A stretch of 56,633 bases of DNA from Lachnospiraceae bacterium. GTDB lineage: Bacteria > Bacillota > Clostridia > Lachnospirales > Lachnospiraceae. Shown piece by piece: positions 15,989 to 24,955 of this stretch. The notes under the pieces were generated by a model that was not told the origin of the DNA, ran no database searches, and worked only from the letters and a program-made list of their open reading frames with translations. The translations under genes were made by a program, and so were the position numbers. The first letter of the stretch is position 1; each line of letters begins with the position of its first letter. The stretch lies in assembly GCA_022768745.1 (NCBI GenBank), contig JALELK010000005.1, positions 1-56,633 on the forward strand, given 5' to 3'.

Positions 15989-16762
15989 TTAATAATTTAA
16001 TAGTTTCCAGAACAGCGCTTCTTTTTCTTGTGAATTATCACTGTTTTTGTAGATAATTTCACCTTTCCTCTGTGCATTATTTTGAAGCAATCCTGCTACG
16101 CTAAGCCTTCTTTTTATCTCTTTTGCCGTTCCCTCTCCCCCGTCAAAAATCTGTACTTTTTCACCTAATACTTCCTGTATGGTTTTCTGTACGAAGGGGT
16201 AATGGGTACAACCTAAAACTACCGCATCCAGGTTCCCTTTATAGGGGTGCAGAATATCTCTCAAAAATCCGTAAATTTCCGGACTATCGATGTTCCCCGC
16301 CTCAACAAAGTCCATCAGCCCCGGGCAAGCCAGAGGAATCACCTCCGCCTCTCCGGCGAATCGTTCAATCAGTTTGTGAAGTTTTTCCTCCCGTATGGTC
16401 ATAGGAGTGGCCATCACAAGAATCCTTCCATGGGGAAAAGCCTCCACTGCCGGTTTTACCGCCGGCTCAATTCCCACCAAAGGCAGCTGGGGATACATTT
16501 CCCTCAAAGTGCGAACGGCTGCACTGGTGGCTGTATTGCAGGCCACCACCACTCCCTTGGCCCCCATCTCTATAAAATCTCTGGTGTGGGCTATGGTGAG
16601 TTTTCTCACCTCATAAAGAGTCTTTGTCCCATAAGGCGCATTCAGGGAATCTCCGTAATAATAAAAATCCTCCCCGGGCATAATTTTTCGCATCTCTCTC
16701 AAAACACTGACGCCGCCTAAACCGGAATCAAACACTGCGATTGGAGCATCTATCTGACCCAT
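15989..16762 (-). CDS. murI: Glutamate racemase MurI
   Basis: A 257-residue cytoplasmic enzyme interconverting L- and D-glutamate for peptidoglycan. Both catalytic cysteines are present: Cys75 in VVACNTATSAA and Cys185 in LGCTHYPF. The N-terminal IAVFDSGLGGVSVLR and YYGDSLNAPYG are typical. The ATG at 16762 has AGAGGTG at about 9 nt; an in-frame start four codons upstream is not supported. It follows the alanine symporter gene by 20 nt, so D-amino-acid supply and alanine transport may be co-expressed. Confidence 0.95.
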   Translation of the reverse strand: MGQIDAPIAVFDSGLGGVSVLREMRKIMPGEDFYYYGDSLNAPYGTKTLYEVRKLTIAHTRDFIEMGAKGVVVACNTATSAAVRTLREMYPQLPLVGIEPAVKPAVEAFPHGRILVMATPMTIREEKLHKLIERFAGEAEVIPLACPGLMDFVEAGNIDSPEIYGFLRDILHPYKGNLDAVVLGCTHYPFVQKTIQEVLGEKVQIFDGGEGTAKEIKRRLSVAGLLQNNAQRKGEIIYKNSDNSQEKEALFWKLLNY

Positions 16763-16782
16763 AACACACAACACCTCTTATA

Positions 16783-18189
16783 CTAACATCTGTTTTCCTT
16801 TTCTTTTCGGATCACTTCCTGATAGTCATTCATATCTTTTGCGATTTCACCGCTTAGAAGCAACAGACAAATCAGGTTTGGAATCGCCATCAGGGCATTT
16901 GCAATATCGGAAAAATCCCACACAATCTGCAAAGATGTGGTGGCTCCCACAAAAGCAATCAAAGAAAATACTACACGATAAATCATATTATACTTTGGAC
17001 CTTTAAACAAATATTCAAAGGCCTTTTCTCCATGATATTCCCAACCGAGAATTGTGGAGAAGGCAAACAACGCAATGGAGACAGAGACCAAAATGGCTCC
17101 TGCTTCACCTAACACTGTCTGAAACGCGGTAATGGTAAGGGCTGCACCGGTGATATACTCACCACTGGCATCCACAGAACCCAGCACTCCGGAGCTGGCA
17201 ATGCAAAGTCCGGTAATGGTACAAACCACAATGGTATCCCAGAAGGTTCCTGTCATATTTATGTAAGCCTGGCCTACAGGAGAGTTTGTCTTTGCCGCAG
17301 AAGCTGTAATGGCTGCAGAGCCCATGCCCGCTTCATTGGAGAACACACCTCTGGCCACACCGTAACGCATGGCATTCATCATAGAAGCTGTGATGGTTCC
17401 GGCCACACCGCCTGCAACGGACTGAGGAGAAAATGCCATTTTAAAAATCATAGATACTCCTGCCGGCACATTCTGGATATTACCAATAATCACAATCACA
17501 CCTGCAACGATATACAAAATTGCCATAAACGGTACCACAATGCTGGAAACTTTAGAAATGTATTTGATTCCACCTACAATGATAATCAAAGCCACAACAG
17601 TAATCACTACACCGGTGACCCAGGTAGGAATCTGGAATGTCTGATGTAAGGAAGATGATATGGAATTTGCCTGTGTCAGGTTTCCGATACCAAAAGACGC
17701 AATCACGGTAAAGGTAGCAAAAAGACCTCCCATAATCATACCGAAAGTTTTATTCTTAAAGGCCTTTCTCATAACGTACATAGGGCCTCCGGTCATCTCG
17801 CCCTTGTCATTGGTCTCACGGTACTTGATAGACAGAAAACACTCACTGAATTTGCTGGTAAGTCCAAATGCAGCCGAAATCCACATCCATACTAAAGCTC
17901 CCGGGCCTCCGGATACCATAGCTGTTGCCACACCAACAATATTTCCCGTTCCGATGGTGGCAGCCAAGGCTGTGGTCAACGCTGAAAAGGGCGAGATATC
18001 CCCTTCTCCATGCCCTTTCTTCCGGGACTCCTTGCTCAGGGTCCTCCTTATGGCATATCCTAAATTTCTCCAGGAAAGTGCTCCGGTACGGATAGTAAGA
18101 AAAATACCGGTTCCCACCAGAAGAACCAACATCACCGGGCCCCACACAAAATCATCGATTGTCTGCAATACATCCGCTACTGTCTCCAT
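16783..18189 (-). CDS. Sodium:alanine symporter, AGCS family
   Basis: A 468-residue membrane protein with about 11 hydrophobic segments that moves alanine or glycine with Na+. Family signatures are strong: the opening VWGPVMLVLLVGTGIFLTIRTG, then FSALTTALAATIGTGNIVGVA, GPGALVWMWISAAFG and SNEAGMGSAAITASAAKT. GGAGGGACAA lies before the ATG. The tRNA terminator at 18217-18238 lies just upstream, so it may need its own promoter, which I cannot place, or read-through. It is probably in one transcript with murI. Confidence 0.92.
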   Translation of the reverse strand: METVADVLQTIDDFVWGPVMLVLLVGTGIFLTIRTGALSWRNLGYAIRRTLSKESRKKGHGEGDISPFSALTTALAATIGTGNIVGVATAMVSGGPGALVWMWISAAFGLTSKFSECFLSIKYRETNDKGEMTGGPMYVMRKAFKNKTFGMIMGGLFATFTVIASFGIGNLTQANSISSSLHQTFQIPTWVTGVVITVVALIIIVGGIKYISKVSSIVVPFMAILYIVAGVIVIIGNIQNVPAGVSMIFKMAFSPQSVAGGVAGTITASMMNAMRYGVARGVFSNEAGMGSAAITASAAKTNSPVGQAYINMTGTFWDTIVVCTITGLCIASSGVLGSVDASGEYITGAALTITAFQTVLGEAGAILVSVSIALFAFSTILGWEYHGEKAFEYLFKGPKYNMIYRVVFSLIAFVGATTSLQIVWDFSDIANALMAIPNLICLLLLSGEIAKDMNDYQEVIRKEKENRC

Positions 18190-18211
18190 TTGTCCCTCCT
18201 TTAAATAAACG

Positions 18212-18238
18212 AAAAAGGCCAGACCGGATGGTCTGACC
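18212..18238 (-). terminator. Terminator after the tRNA-Phe/tRNA-Gly pair
   Basis: Minus strand: GGTCAGACC, loop ATCC, GGTCTGGCC, then TTTTT. It directly follows the tRNA-Gly 3' end and precedes the alanine symporter gene. Confidence 0.85.
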
Positions 18239-18250
18239 TCTTTGTCGTAG

Positions 18251-18321
18251 AGCGGGTGATGGGAATCGAACCCACGTATTCAGCTTGGAAGGCTGATGTT
18301 CTACCATTGAACTACACCCGC
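18251..18321 (-). tRNA. tRNA-Gly (anticodon TCC)
   Basis: A 71-nt cloverleaf on the minus strand: acceptor GCGGGTG/CACCCGC with discriminator T, D arm AGTTCAATGGTAGAAC, anticodon arm CAGCCTTCCAAGCTG (anticodon TCC), T arm GTGGGTTCGATTCCCAT. The CCA end is not encoded. Second gene of a two-tRNA transcript, 21 nt after tRNA-Phe. Confidence 0.96.
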
Positions 18322-18342
18322 AGGCTTCCTGTTTTCAGGAAG

Positions 18343-18415
<73 letters not shown>

Positions 18416-18439
18416 CCGCCGCAAATCACAACAATAGTT

Positions 18440-18468
18440 ATTTTATAGGAAAGTCACCTAAATGTCAA
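18440..18468 (-). promoter_or_regulatory. Promoter of the Phe/Gly tRNA transcript
   Basis: Minus strand: -35 TTGACA (18463-18468), 17-bp spacer, -10 TAAAAT (18440-18445). The -35 overlaps the last codons of the YhaN-like gene. Confidence 0.75.
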
Positions 18469-21140
18469 GACTTCTTTGGCATTCTGCTTTCATGACAGGT
18501 AAAATATATAATCTGACGTTCTTTTGCAATATCTGTAAGAAGCTTCAATGCTCTCTCCGTCTTCTCTTCATCCAGATTTGTAAAGGGATCATCCAGCACA
18601 ATCATAGGCTTTTCCTTGTGGTACAAAACATCTACCAGTGCGAATCTGGCACACAATCCCACCAGATCCTGATATCCGTGGCTGAGATAATCACTGGAAT
18701 GAGTGGCTCCATTGCGGATGACCTGTACTGCCAAATCCATGGTGATATCAAAATCCATACCTTCCGCATCTCCACGATACTTTTCATCCAGCAGGGTAAG
18801 ATAATGTCCCATACCCCGGCGAAGGGGAGCCATATATCTGGACAAGAACTGTTCCTTTGCCATCTGCAAAAACTCTTCTGTCTTTGCCAGAAGCTCCACA
18901 TTGTTCTCTGCCTCCTGCTTCTTCTCCAGTAATTCTTCCCGACGATTTTCCGCTTCCTCAATGGCATCCAGCTCGTCTCCCAAGGTGATGATGGTTTCCC
19001 TGTCCTGGGTGATTCCCCGATGGAGTTCCTTTATCTCCTCGTCAATGGATTCCTGTCTCTCCTGAAGCTCTTCCACCGGAACAAGTTCCTCATCCACATT
19101 ATTGACATCTGCAAATTGCTTCAACTCATCCTGCATTTTTTCAATGTCCTCGTGGAGCCGAAGATAATTTTCTGCATTCACATGAATTTTTCTCAACGCC
19201 TCGGCATAGGAGAGACCCTCCTCCAAAGGAAAACGTCCCACATAGCGGACCAGCAATTCTTCCTGTTTCTTCCGAGTAATCTCCAGCAATTCCTTCTGCT
19301 TTTTATTTAGAGAATACTCCTCATATGCCACCATATCCTTCTTTAACTTTTCCAACAGAAGACTTTCGCAACTCTCATGATAGAGATCCATCTCATAAAC
19401 TTCTGCGAAATGAGAAAGCAGGGTGTATAACTCCATACGCACATCTGCGTATTCTTCCACAGTACCCGTAGTATTTTCCGTGGCCTGTTCTTCCTCTTCT
19501 TTCAGACGATGATAGTGATCTAAATTTACGCGAATCTCATAGGTCATCTGCTGAAAACTATCGGAAGGCGTCAACATAAAATCTGACAAAAATTCCCTTG
19601 TGCGGTCTGTCAGTTCCTGTTTCTGGGCCTTGCACTGCTCTAGGGCCACCGATGCATCCAAAAGCTGCTGTTCCAACTCATCCTGCTTATTTTTGCTGGC
19701 GGAACGAATGCGGATGCTTTGCATCACCGCTGCCACCGCAGTAGCCACTGCACCGATAAAGCAGATAATCTGAAATGTGATACCACTGCCCGGTGTCACA
19801 ATATGAAAGGCAAACGCCCCGGCAATAAAAGCCGCAGATAAAAATACCAAAAGAAGAACGCTGCTGTATTTTCCGCCTTCTTTTTCGTGTTTAGAGGCCA
19901 TCTCTCGCTTTGCCTTGACATTGCGGTAGTTCTCATCCTGCTCCACAATTCGCCCTTCCAGCCTGGATATCTCTATGGCATCCTTCTCCACCTGAGAAAG
20001 TTCCTCCTCAGAAGGAAGTTTTCTGGAGAAGAAATGATTCAGCTCCTCCAGTTGTTTCTGAGACTCCTCAGAAAGTCTCGCATGTTTACCCTGAAGCTGA
20101 AGTTCCTGCATCTTCACAGAGAGTGCCTTCCAGTCCTCTAAGTCCTGCTGACTTGGAACCTTTTCCGAAAAAAGCTTTTCCCACTTATTTATCTGTTGTT
20201 CCGGCGGAATTTTCACTGCCAACTCCATCTCCGCCCGGGTGCTCACATCGTGCTGACGCTCCAAGTCCTCCATGGCTTCCTGTTCTTCTCCTGTAGGAAC
20301 CCCGGAGGCAAAAAAGTCGTCCAACTTTGTGAGTTCCTCCATTTTTTCGGAAAGAAATTCCTTTTTCTGGCGAAAAGCTCCCATATCCTGCTCTTTTTTG
20401 CTCTGCTGGCGAATCAACTCAGCCACACGATTTTTTTCGGCTTCCAGCCAGTTCAACTTCTTTTTCTTTTCTTCCAGCATTTCGCTCTGCTTGGTATATC
20501 CGTCTGCCACTGCCCCTTTGGTGTCAATCAGCTCACTGCACTTGGAAATTTCGTCCTTCAGAATATTTAACTTGCCGTTGTTTACCGCACTTCGTCTGGT
20601 ATAATTTTTTCTCGCCTCAGCCACACGGTTCACCGCCGCATCAAAGTTGTTGATGTCATCCTTTGCAGAGGCCATATCACCCATCTTTGCATTTAAGCTG
20701 TCGGTCATTGTGGTGGAGACTGCAGATTGGGGGATAAAGATACTTTTTTCAAAGGAATCCCGGTCCACCTCAAAAAGCTCCTCTCCCACATTCTCAGAGT
20801 AATCCTCCGACTCCTTGCCGGTCAAAACATCAATCAAACGAAAAGTGTCGTCTTTGTCCTTTTTCCCAAAGGTACGCTCAATCCGGTATTCCTTCTCTCC
20901 AACAGAAAAGACCAGATTGCCACCGCACTGACTTCCATCCCAGGGCAGATAGTGCTTGCGCTCTGTCAAATCCCTTGACCTGGAGTATTCCATACCGTAA
21001 AACATCGCCTTGAGAAAAACGCTAAAGGTGGTTTTCCCCCATCCGTTTTCCTGACATATGGTGTCTAGCCCACCATTAAAGTCATAGGAGAAATCTTTCA
21101 TTTGTCCAAAACCCGTGATATAACAGGATACTAATTTCAT
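18465..21140 (-). CDS. SbcC/YhaN-like ATPase with long coiled coils and a membrane hairpin
   Basis: An 891-residue SMC/Rad50-type ATPase. The N-terminal half-site has MKLVSCYITGFGQMKDF and P-loop ENGWGKTT (about 32-39); the C-terminal half-site has the DYLSHGYQDLVGLCARFALVD signature region and Walker B PMIVLDDPFTNLD. Between them are extended Glu/Lys-rich coiled coils interrupted by two hydrophobic segments (VLLLVFLSAAFIAGAFAFHIV and ITFQIICFIGAVATAVAAVM), also a feature of B. subtilis YhaN. It probably works with the phosphoesterase encoded upstream, with which it shares a 4-bp ATGA overlap, as an SbcCD/Mre11-Rad50-like nuclease at the membrane. The in vivo role is not known. Confidence 0.85.
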   Translation of the reverse strand: MKLVSCYITGFGQMKDFSYDFNGGLDTICQENGWGKTTFSVFLKAMFYGMEYSRSRDLTERKHYLPWDGSQCGGNLVFSVGEKEYRIERTFGKKDKDDTFRLIDVLTGKESEDYSENVGEELFEVDRDSFEKSIFIPQSAVSTTMTDSLNAKMGDMASAKDDINNFDAAVNRVAEARKNYTRRSAVNNGKLNILKDEISKCSELIDTKGAVADGYTKQSEMLEEKKKKLNWLEAEKNRVAELIRQQSKKEQDMGAFRQKKEFLSEKMEELTKLDDFFASGVPTGEEQEAMEDLERQHDVSTRAEMELAVKIPPEQQINKWEKLFSEKVPSQQDLEDWKALSVKMQELQLQGKHARLSEESQKQLEELNHFFSRKLPSEEELSQVEKDAIEISRLEGRIVEQDENYRNVKAKREMASKHEKEGGKYSSVLLLVFLSAAFIAGAFAFHIVTPGSGITFQIICFIGAVATAVAAVMQSIRIRSASKNKQDELEQQLLDASVALEQCKAQKQELTDRTREFLSDFMLTPSDSFQQMTYEIRVNLDHYHRLKEEEEQATENTTGTVEEYADVRMELYTLLSHFAEVYEMDLYHESCESLLLEKLKKDMVAYEEYSLNKKQKELLEITRKKQEELLVRYVGRFPLEEGLSYAEALRKIHVNAENYLRLHEDIEKMQDELKQFADVNNVDEELVPVEELQERQESIDEEIKELHRGITQDRETIITLGDELDAIEEAENRREELLEKKQEAENNVELLAKTEEFLQMAKEQFLSRYMAPLRRGMGHYLTLLDEKYRGDAEGMDFDITMDLAVQVIRNGATHSSDYLSHGYQDLVGLCARFALVDVLYHKEKPMIVLDDPFTNLDEEKTERALKLLTDIAKERQIIYFTCHESRMPKKS

Positions 21141-22228
21141 ACTTCCAATTCCTCGCCCATAATTGCCTTGATACCCAACTCGATAATGGCAGCCCTCTCA
21201 CTCTCTGACATATGCTGCTGTTCCATCAGCCGCACAAATTCTCCCTTTAGAGATTTGTCATTGCGGAAGCTGTCATAATCCACGGCCACTGTGGTTTTGT
21301 CATAACACTTCACGTAGAAAAAGTCCTTTTCCATCCCCCGCATCAGACGCTTCACATCAATGTCCGTCTCCATATCTGTCTCTCCGGTGAGAATAATCTT
21401 AATCAAATCCTCACCGGAAATATCCTTCACCTTTTCATTTAACTGTTCAATCATCTGGGGCATGCTCATATCCGGTGTAACCTCCACCGTCACCTCATGG
21501 AGTCTTCGTTTTGCCATAGGAACAAAAGTGGACTTAATCTTTCCCTGTTCTGTCTCCAACAAAACAAAGCCCTTGTCGCCACACTCATCAAATCCGCGCC
21601 CCTCCAGACAACCGCAGTAACAATACACCCCTCTGTCGTCCAGACGGTCCAACTTGAAGCTATGGATATGTCCCAAAGCCAGATAATCGATATATTTATT
21701 TCTCAGCAGAGATAAATTCACAACCTCTGTCTTGTCTTTTCCCTGATAGTCAGATTCCTGTCCGTGCAGAACCACAATATTTAAGCGGTTTTGATCCAGC
21801 ACCAGGTTCATTCCAAGTGTCTGGGCATTTTCTTTTACCAGTTCGATTCCGGTAATCACCACATCCTCATAGTCATAGGAAGTCCATGCCTCTGAGTCAA
21901 ACAATTTCAGATTTGGCAAGTCCTGCTGCTCCACCATCTCCTGAATCACATCACTCTGGTCGTGATTGCCTCTGATATAGCAAAAATCAATTTCCGGATG
22001 CATCTGTATCTGCTCCACCACACGATTCTTTACCGTCTTGCGCACATTTTGTTTGTCAAAAAGGTCCCCGGCAATGATAATAACCCGCACCTGTTCCTTG
22101 GCTGCATACTCCACCATCTCCTGAAAAGTATCCAGCAGTTCTTCTCTACGCAATGCTGCCGCGTCACGGTCCAGATTGCTCTCCATTTTTGAATCCAAAT
22201 GTAAATCCGCACAATGAATAATCTTCAT
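21137..22228 (-). CDS. SbcD/YhaO-like metallophosphoesterase (DNA repair exonuclease)
   Basis: A 363-residue calcineurin-fold phosphoesterase. The metal-binding motifs are in order: DLHLDS (8-13), GDLFDKQNV, GNHDQ, HGQE and GHIH. The C-terminal part resembles the capping and coiled-coil-binding region of SbcD/YhaO. Expected to cut DNA ends together with the YhaN-like ATPase. The ATG overlaps nothing upstream; its 3' end overlaps the ATPase start by 4 bp, meaning coupled translation. A 54-nt gap separates it from the GTPase-Rae1 gene. Confidence 0.88.
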   Translation of the reverse strand: MKIIHCADLHLDSKMESNLDRDAAALRREELLDTFQEMVEYAAKEQVRVIIIAGDLFDKQNVRKTVKNRVVEQIQMHPEIDFCYIRGNHDQSDVIQEMVEQQDLPNLKLFDSEAWTSYDYEDVVITGIELVKENAQTLGMNLVLDQNRLNIVVLHGQESDYQGKDKTEVVNLSLLRNKYIDYLALGHIHSFKLDRLDDRGVYCYCGCLEGRGFDECGDKGFVLLETEQGKIKSTFVPMAKRRLHEVTVEVTPDMSMPQMIEQLNEKVKDISGEDLIKIILTGETDMETDIDVKRLMRGMEKDFFYVKCYDKTTVAVDYDSFRNDKSLKGEFVRLMEQQHMSESERAAIIELGIKAIMGEELEV

Positions 22229-22282
22229 GGGTTACTCCTATCAAAACACTGTCAGTTTCTGCCAATATTAACGTCTAGTATA

Positions 22283-24955
22283 TCACACTTCTGTGGTGCT
22301 TGTCATTTTCTTATCCTCATAGCGCTTCAAGGCTTCCTCATTAACCCTTTTAACTTCTGCCTCCAGCTCTCTGGCAGAAATACGACGGGCACCATTTCCG
22401 ATTACAATCATCTGTTCCAACCGGTCTGAGGTGGCAACGGTCACCTGATGCTCCTTTGCCATTTTGTGGCTGATTCTCTCAATATAGGCATCTGCCGTCT
22501 CCGCCTCTTTGGTGTACACCACGTGAATATTATGGTACTCCACCACTTCCCTCGTATGTCCCTTTATGCGATAAGCATCAAAAACCACAATCAGCTCCTG
22601 GTCTATATGTCCCTGAAAATTACACATAATATCCAGAAGCCGACCTCTGGCTCCGTCCAGATTGCTTTTTGCAATCTCATTTAACTCATCCCAGGAAAAA
22701 ATAATGTTGTAGCCATCCACCAGAAAATATTTTTTTATATTTTTCTTTTTCTCAGGGGTAGTATGATTGGAACGATATTCCTCTCTGGCCTCCTGAATCC
22801 GACGCTCTCTGTCAAAATCCGTCACCTGTATCTCCTGAGAGGGAAGTCGCCTTTTTATCTCCCCGAATTCCCTGACAAAAATCTCCTCCAGATCGGATTC
22901 CAGCCCACCATAGCCGTCGTACTTTTTAGGCTCTCCCTGTCGATTTGCAAGGGCTCTCGCCTTTGCCAGAGCTATCATTTCCGCCTCATCCGGCTCCTGC
23001 TCCTTTTCATACAGATATGAAGCAAAGGGCATATGCATCTTATCCTCCACTTCGTACCAGGGAACCGTATAACCGGCACCATGCCCGCAAAATACCGAAT
23101 CGCAGGTGTTTTTCACATCCCTGTCCGGGTCATAACCGATTTCTTCTATCACTTCCTCCGGATTGTGACAGGGGAAATAGCCTGCCAGAGATACACTCAT
23201 CTGTCCCCGGCCACCGGAATAGGATGCCAGGGTTGTACCATACTCCCGCAAAAGGGACACCGGTGCCTTTCCTGTGAGAACGGCAGTCTCCCCCTCTGTT
23301 ACAGGGGCATCAAACTCCCCGTGCATCTGGCTCATATCCGTCATGGCCCGACCGATAAGTTCTGCCGGCACTTCAAGACGCACAAAATAATAAGGTTCCA
23401 GCAAAACATTTTTTGCCTTCCGCAATCCCTGGCGCACCGCCCGATAAGTAGCCTGTCGGAAATCGCCTCCCTCTGTGTGCTTTTTATGAGCCTTTCCTGT
23501 CACCACCGTCAACCGCACATCGGTAAGGGGCGAACCGGTAAGCACCCCCCGGTGGGTTTTCTCTGCCAGATGAGTACAAATCAGTCTCTGCCAATTCAAA
23601 TCCAACACGTCTGTGGGGCAATCCATCCCACATTCCACCCCGCTTCCTCTGGGCAGTTCCTCTATCAAAATATGGGCCTCTGCATAATGGCGCAAGGGTT
23701 CAAAATGTCCCACTCCCTCTACTGCCCCTTCAATTGTCTCTTTGTAGCGCACAGCCCCAGGTCCGAAGGTGACCAGAACACCAAAGCGCTTTTTTATCTG
23801 CTGTTGGATAATCTCCGTCTGCACCGGTCCCATAAGATGCACATGAACCTGACGGCTTCCCTCCTGCCAAATTACCTTGAGGGTAGGGTCCTCTTCCTCC
23901 AACTGACGCATATAGCCCAGTAACACATGGGGCGCACACCCCTCCGGGGGTATCACCTGATAGGAGAGCACCGGTTCTATCACATCCACCGAAAGGTCCG
24001 GGCAACTTCCCAACCCCATTCCCGGGTAGGATTCCTGGATTCCGGTAACCCCGCAAATCTCTCCGGCGCTGACCTGGTCAACAGTCTCATATTTGTCCCC
24101 CAAGTAAAGTCGAATCTGGTTGATTTTATTTCCCCCGATAACATCCTTTACCCTTAAGGTTCCTCCGGTGATTTTCAAATAGGTGAGCCGTTCTCCCCGG
24201 ATGTCTCTTCCCACCTTATAGCATCTGGCTCCGAACTCCTCCGGATATGCTTTGGAGGTCATCCACAAATCCATGCTTTCCAACAGTTCTTCTACACCAT
24301 CCATCTTTAAGGCAGAACCAAAAAGTACAGGAAATACCTTCCTCTTTGCAATAGCCGTCCTCAACGTCTCCTGTTTTATCTCTCCCGTCTCCAGATAATG
24401 GGTTAACATTTTCTCATCACAAAGAGCTACCGCCTCTTTTTCATCCTCAGTAGGATTTGCATTTGCCCCTGAAAAATCAGAAAAGTCCACACAGCTGTCG
24501 GAAAGTTTTCCCCTGAGATCTTCCAAAAGATCCGACTTATCCACGAAGCCGATATCCATCTTGTTTACAAACAAAAAACAAGGTACCCCATATTTTTCCA
24601 ACAATTTCCAGAGAGTCCTGGTGTGTCCCTGTACTCCGTCTGTTCCACTGATTACAATAATCCCATAATCTAAAACTGACAGCACCCTCTCCATCTCTGC
24701 TGTAAAATCTGCATGTCCCGGAGTGTCCAAAAGAATAAATTCTTTTTCTTTATAATTCATCCGGGCAGCCTTGGAAAAAATGGTGATTCCTCTCTGCCTC
24801 TCCATCTCATCATTGTCCAACAGGGTATCCCCGTGGTCCACCCGTCCTCTGGAGCGAATGGCACCTGTCTCATAGAGAAGCGCCTCTGATAGAGTTGTCT
24901 TTCCCGCATCCACATGGGCAAGAATACCCAGGGTTATCTTTTTGTTCTGTATCAT
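22283..24955 (-). CDS. Tet(M)-like translational GTPase fused to a Rae1/YacP NYN ribonuclease domain
   Basis: An 890-residue two-part protein. Residues 1 to about 700 are an EF-G paralogue of the ribosomal protection type: AHVDAGKTTLSEALL (G1), RQRGITI (G2), DTPGHADF (G3), NKMD (G4), then EF-G domains II-V. Residues 741-890 match B. subtilis Rae1 (YacP), a ribosome-associated A-site mRNA endonuclease: LVDGYNII (Asp747), IVVFDAY (Asp793), YTKEAETADAYIE (Asp822), VATSD (Asp844) and GARRISARELEAEV. All acidic PIN/NYN positions I can identify are kept. The ATG overlaps the stop of the M15 gene by 4 bp. It is not a typical tetracycline resistance gene, as Tet(M) ends near 640 residues. Confidence 0.88.
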   Translation of the reverse strand: MIQNKKITLGILAHVDAGKTTLSEALLYETGAIRSRGRVDHGDTLLDNDEMERQRGITIFSKAARMNYKEKEFILLDTPGHADFTAEMERVLSVLDYGIIVISGTDGVQGHTRTLWKLLEKYGVPCFLFVNKMDIGFVDKSDLLEDLRGKLSDSCVDFSDFSGANANPTEDEKEAVALCDEKMLTHYLETGEIKQETLRTAIAKRKVFPVLFGSALKMDGVEELLESMDLWMTSKAYPEEFGARCYKVGRDIRGERLTYLKITGGTLRVKDVIGGNKINQIRLYLGDKYETVDQVSAGEICGVTGIQESYPGMGLGSCPDLSVDVIEPVLSYQVIPPEGCAPHVLLGYMRQLEEEDPTLKVIWQEGSRQVHVHLMGPVQTEIIQQQIKKRFGVLVTFGPGAVRYKETIEGAVEGVGHFEPLRHYAEAHILIEELPRGSGVECGMDCPTDVLDLNWQRLICTHLAEKTHRGVLTGSPLTDVRLTVVTGKAHKKHTEGGDFRQATYRAVRQGLRKAKNVLLEPYYFVRLEVPAELIGRAMTDMSQMHGEFDAPVTEGETAVLTGKAPVSLLREYGTTLASYSGGRGQMSVSLAGYFPCHNPEEVIEEIGYDPDRDVKNTCDSVFCGHGAGYTVPWYEVEDKMHMPFASYLYEKEQEPDEAEMIALAKARALANRQGEPKKYDGYGGLESDLEEIFVREFGEIKRRLPSQEIQVTDFDRERRIQEAREEYRSNHTTPEKKKNIKKYFLVDGYNIIFSWDELNEIAKSNLDGARGRLLDIMCNFQGHIDQELIVVFDAYRIKGHTREVVEYHNIHVVYTKEAETADAYIERISHKMAKEHQVTVATSDRLEQMIVIGNGARRISARELEAEVKRVNEEALKRYEDKKMTSTTEV

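Noticed and set aside
23033-23923. A 296-codon plus-strand frame inside the GTPase gene
   Set aside because: It is antisense to strongly conserved EF-G-like sequence and rich in His, Cys and Pro in the manner of a reverse-frame shadow.
22283-24955. Acquired tetracycline resistance gene
   Set aside because: The GTPase part resembles Tet(M), but the chain is 250 residues longer, ends in a Rae1 domain and sits in a chromosomal operon with no mobility genes.
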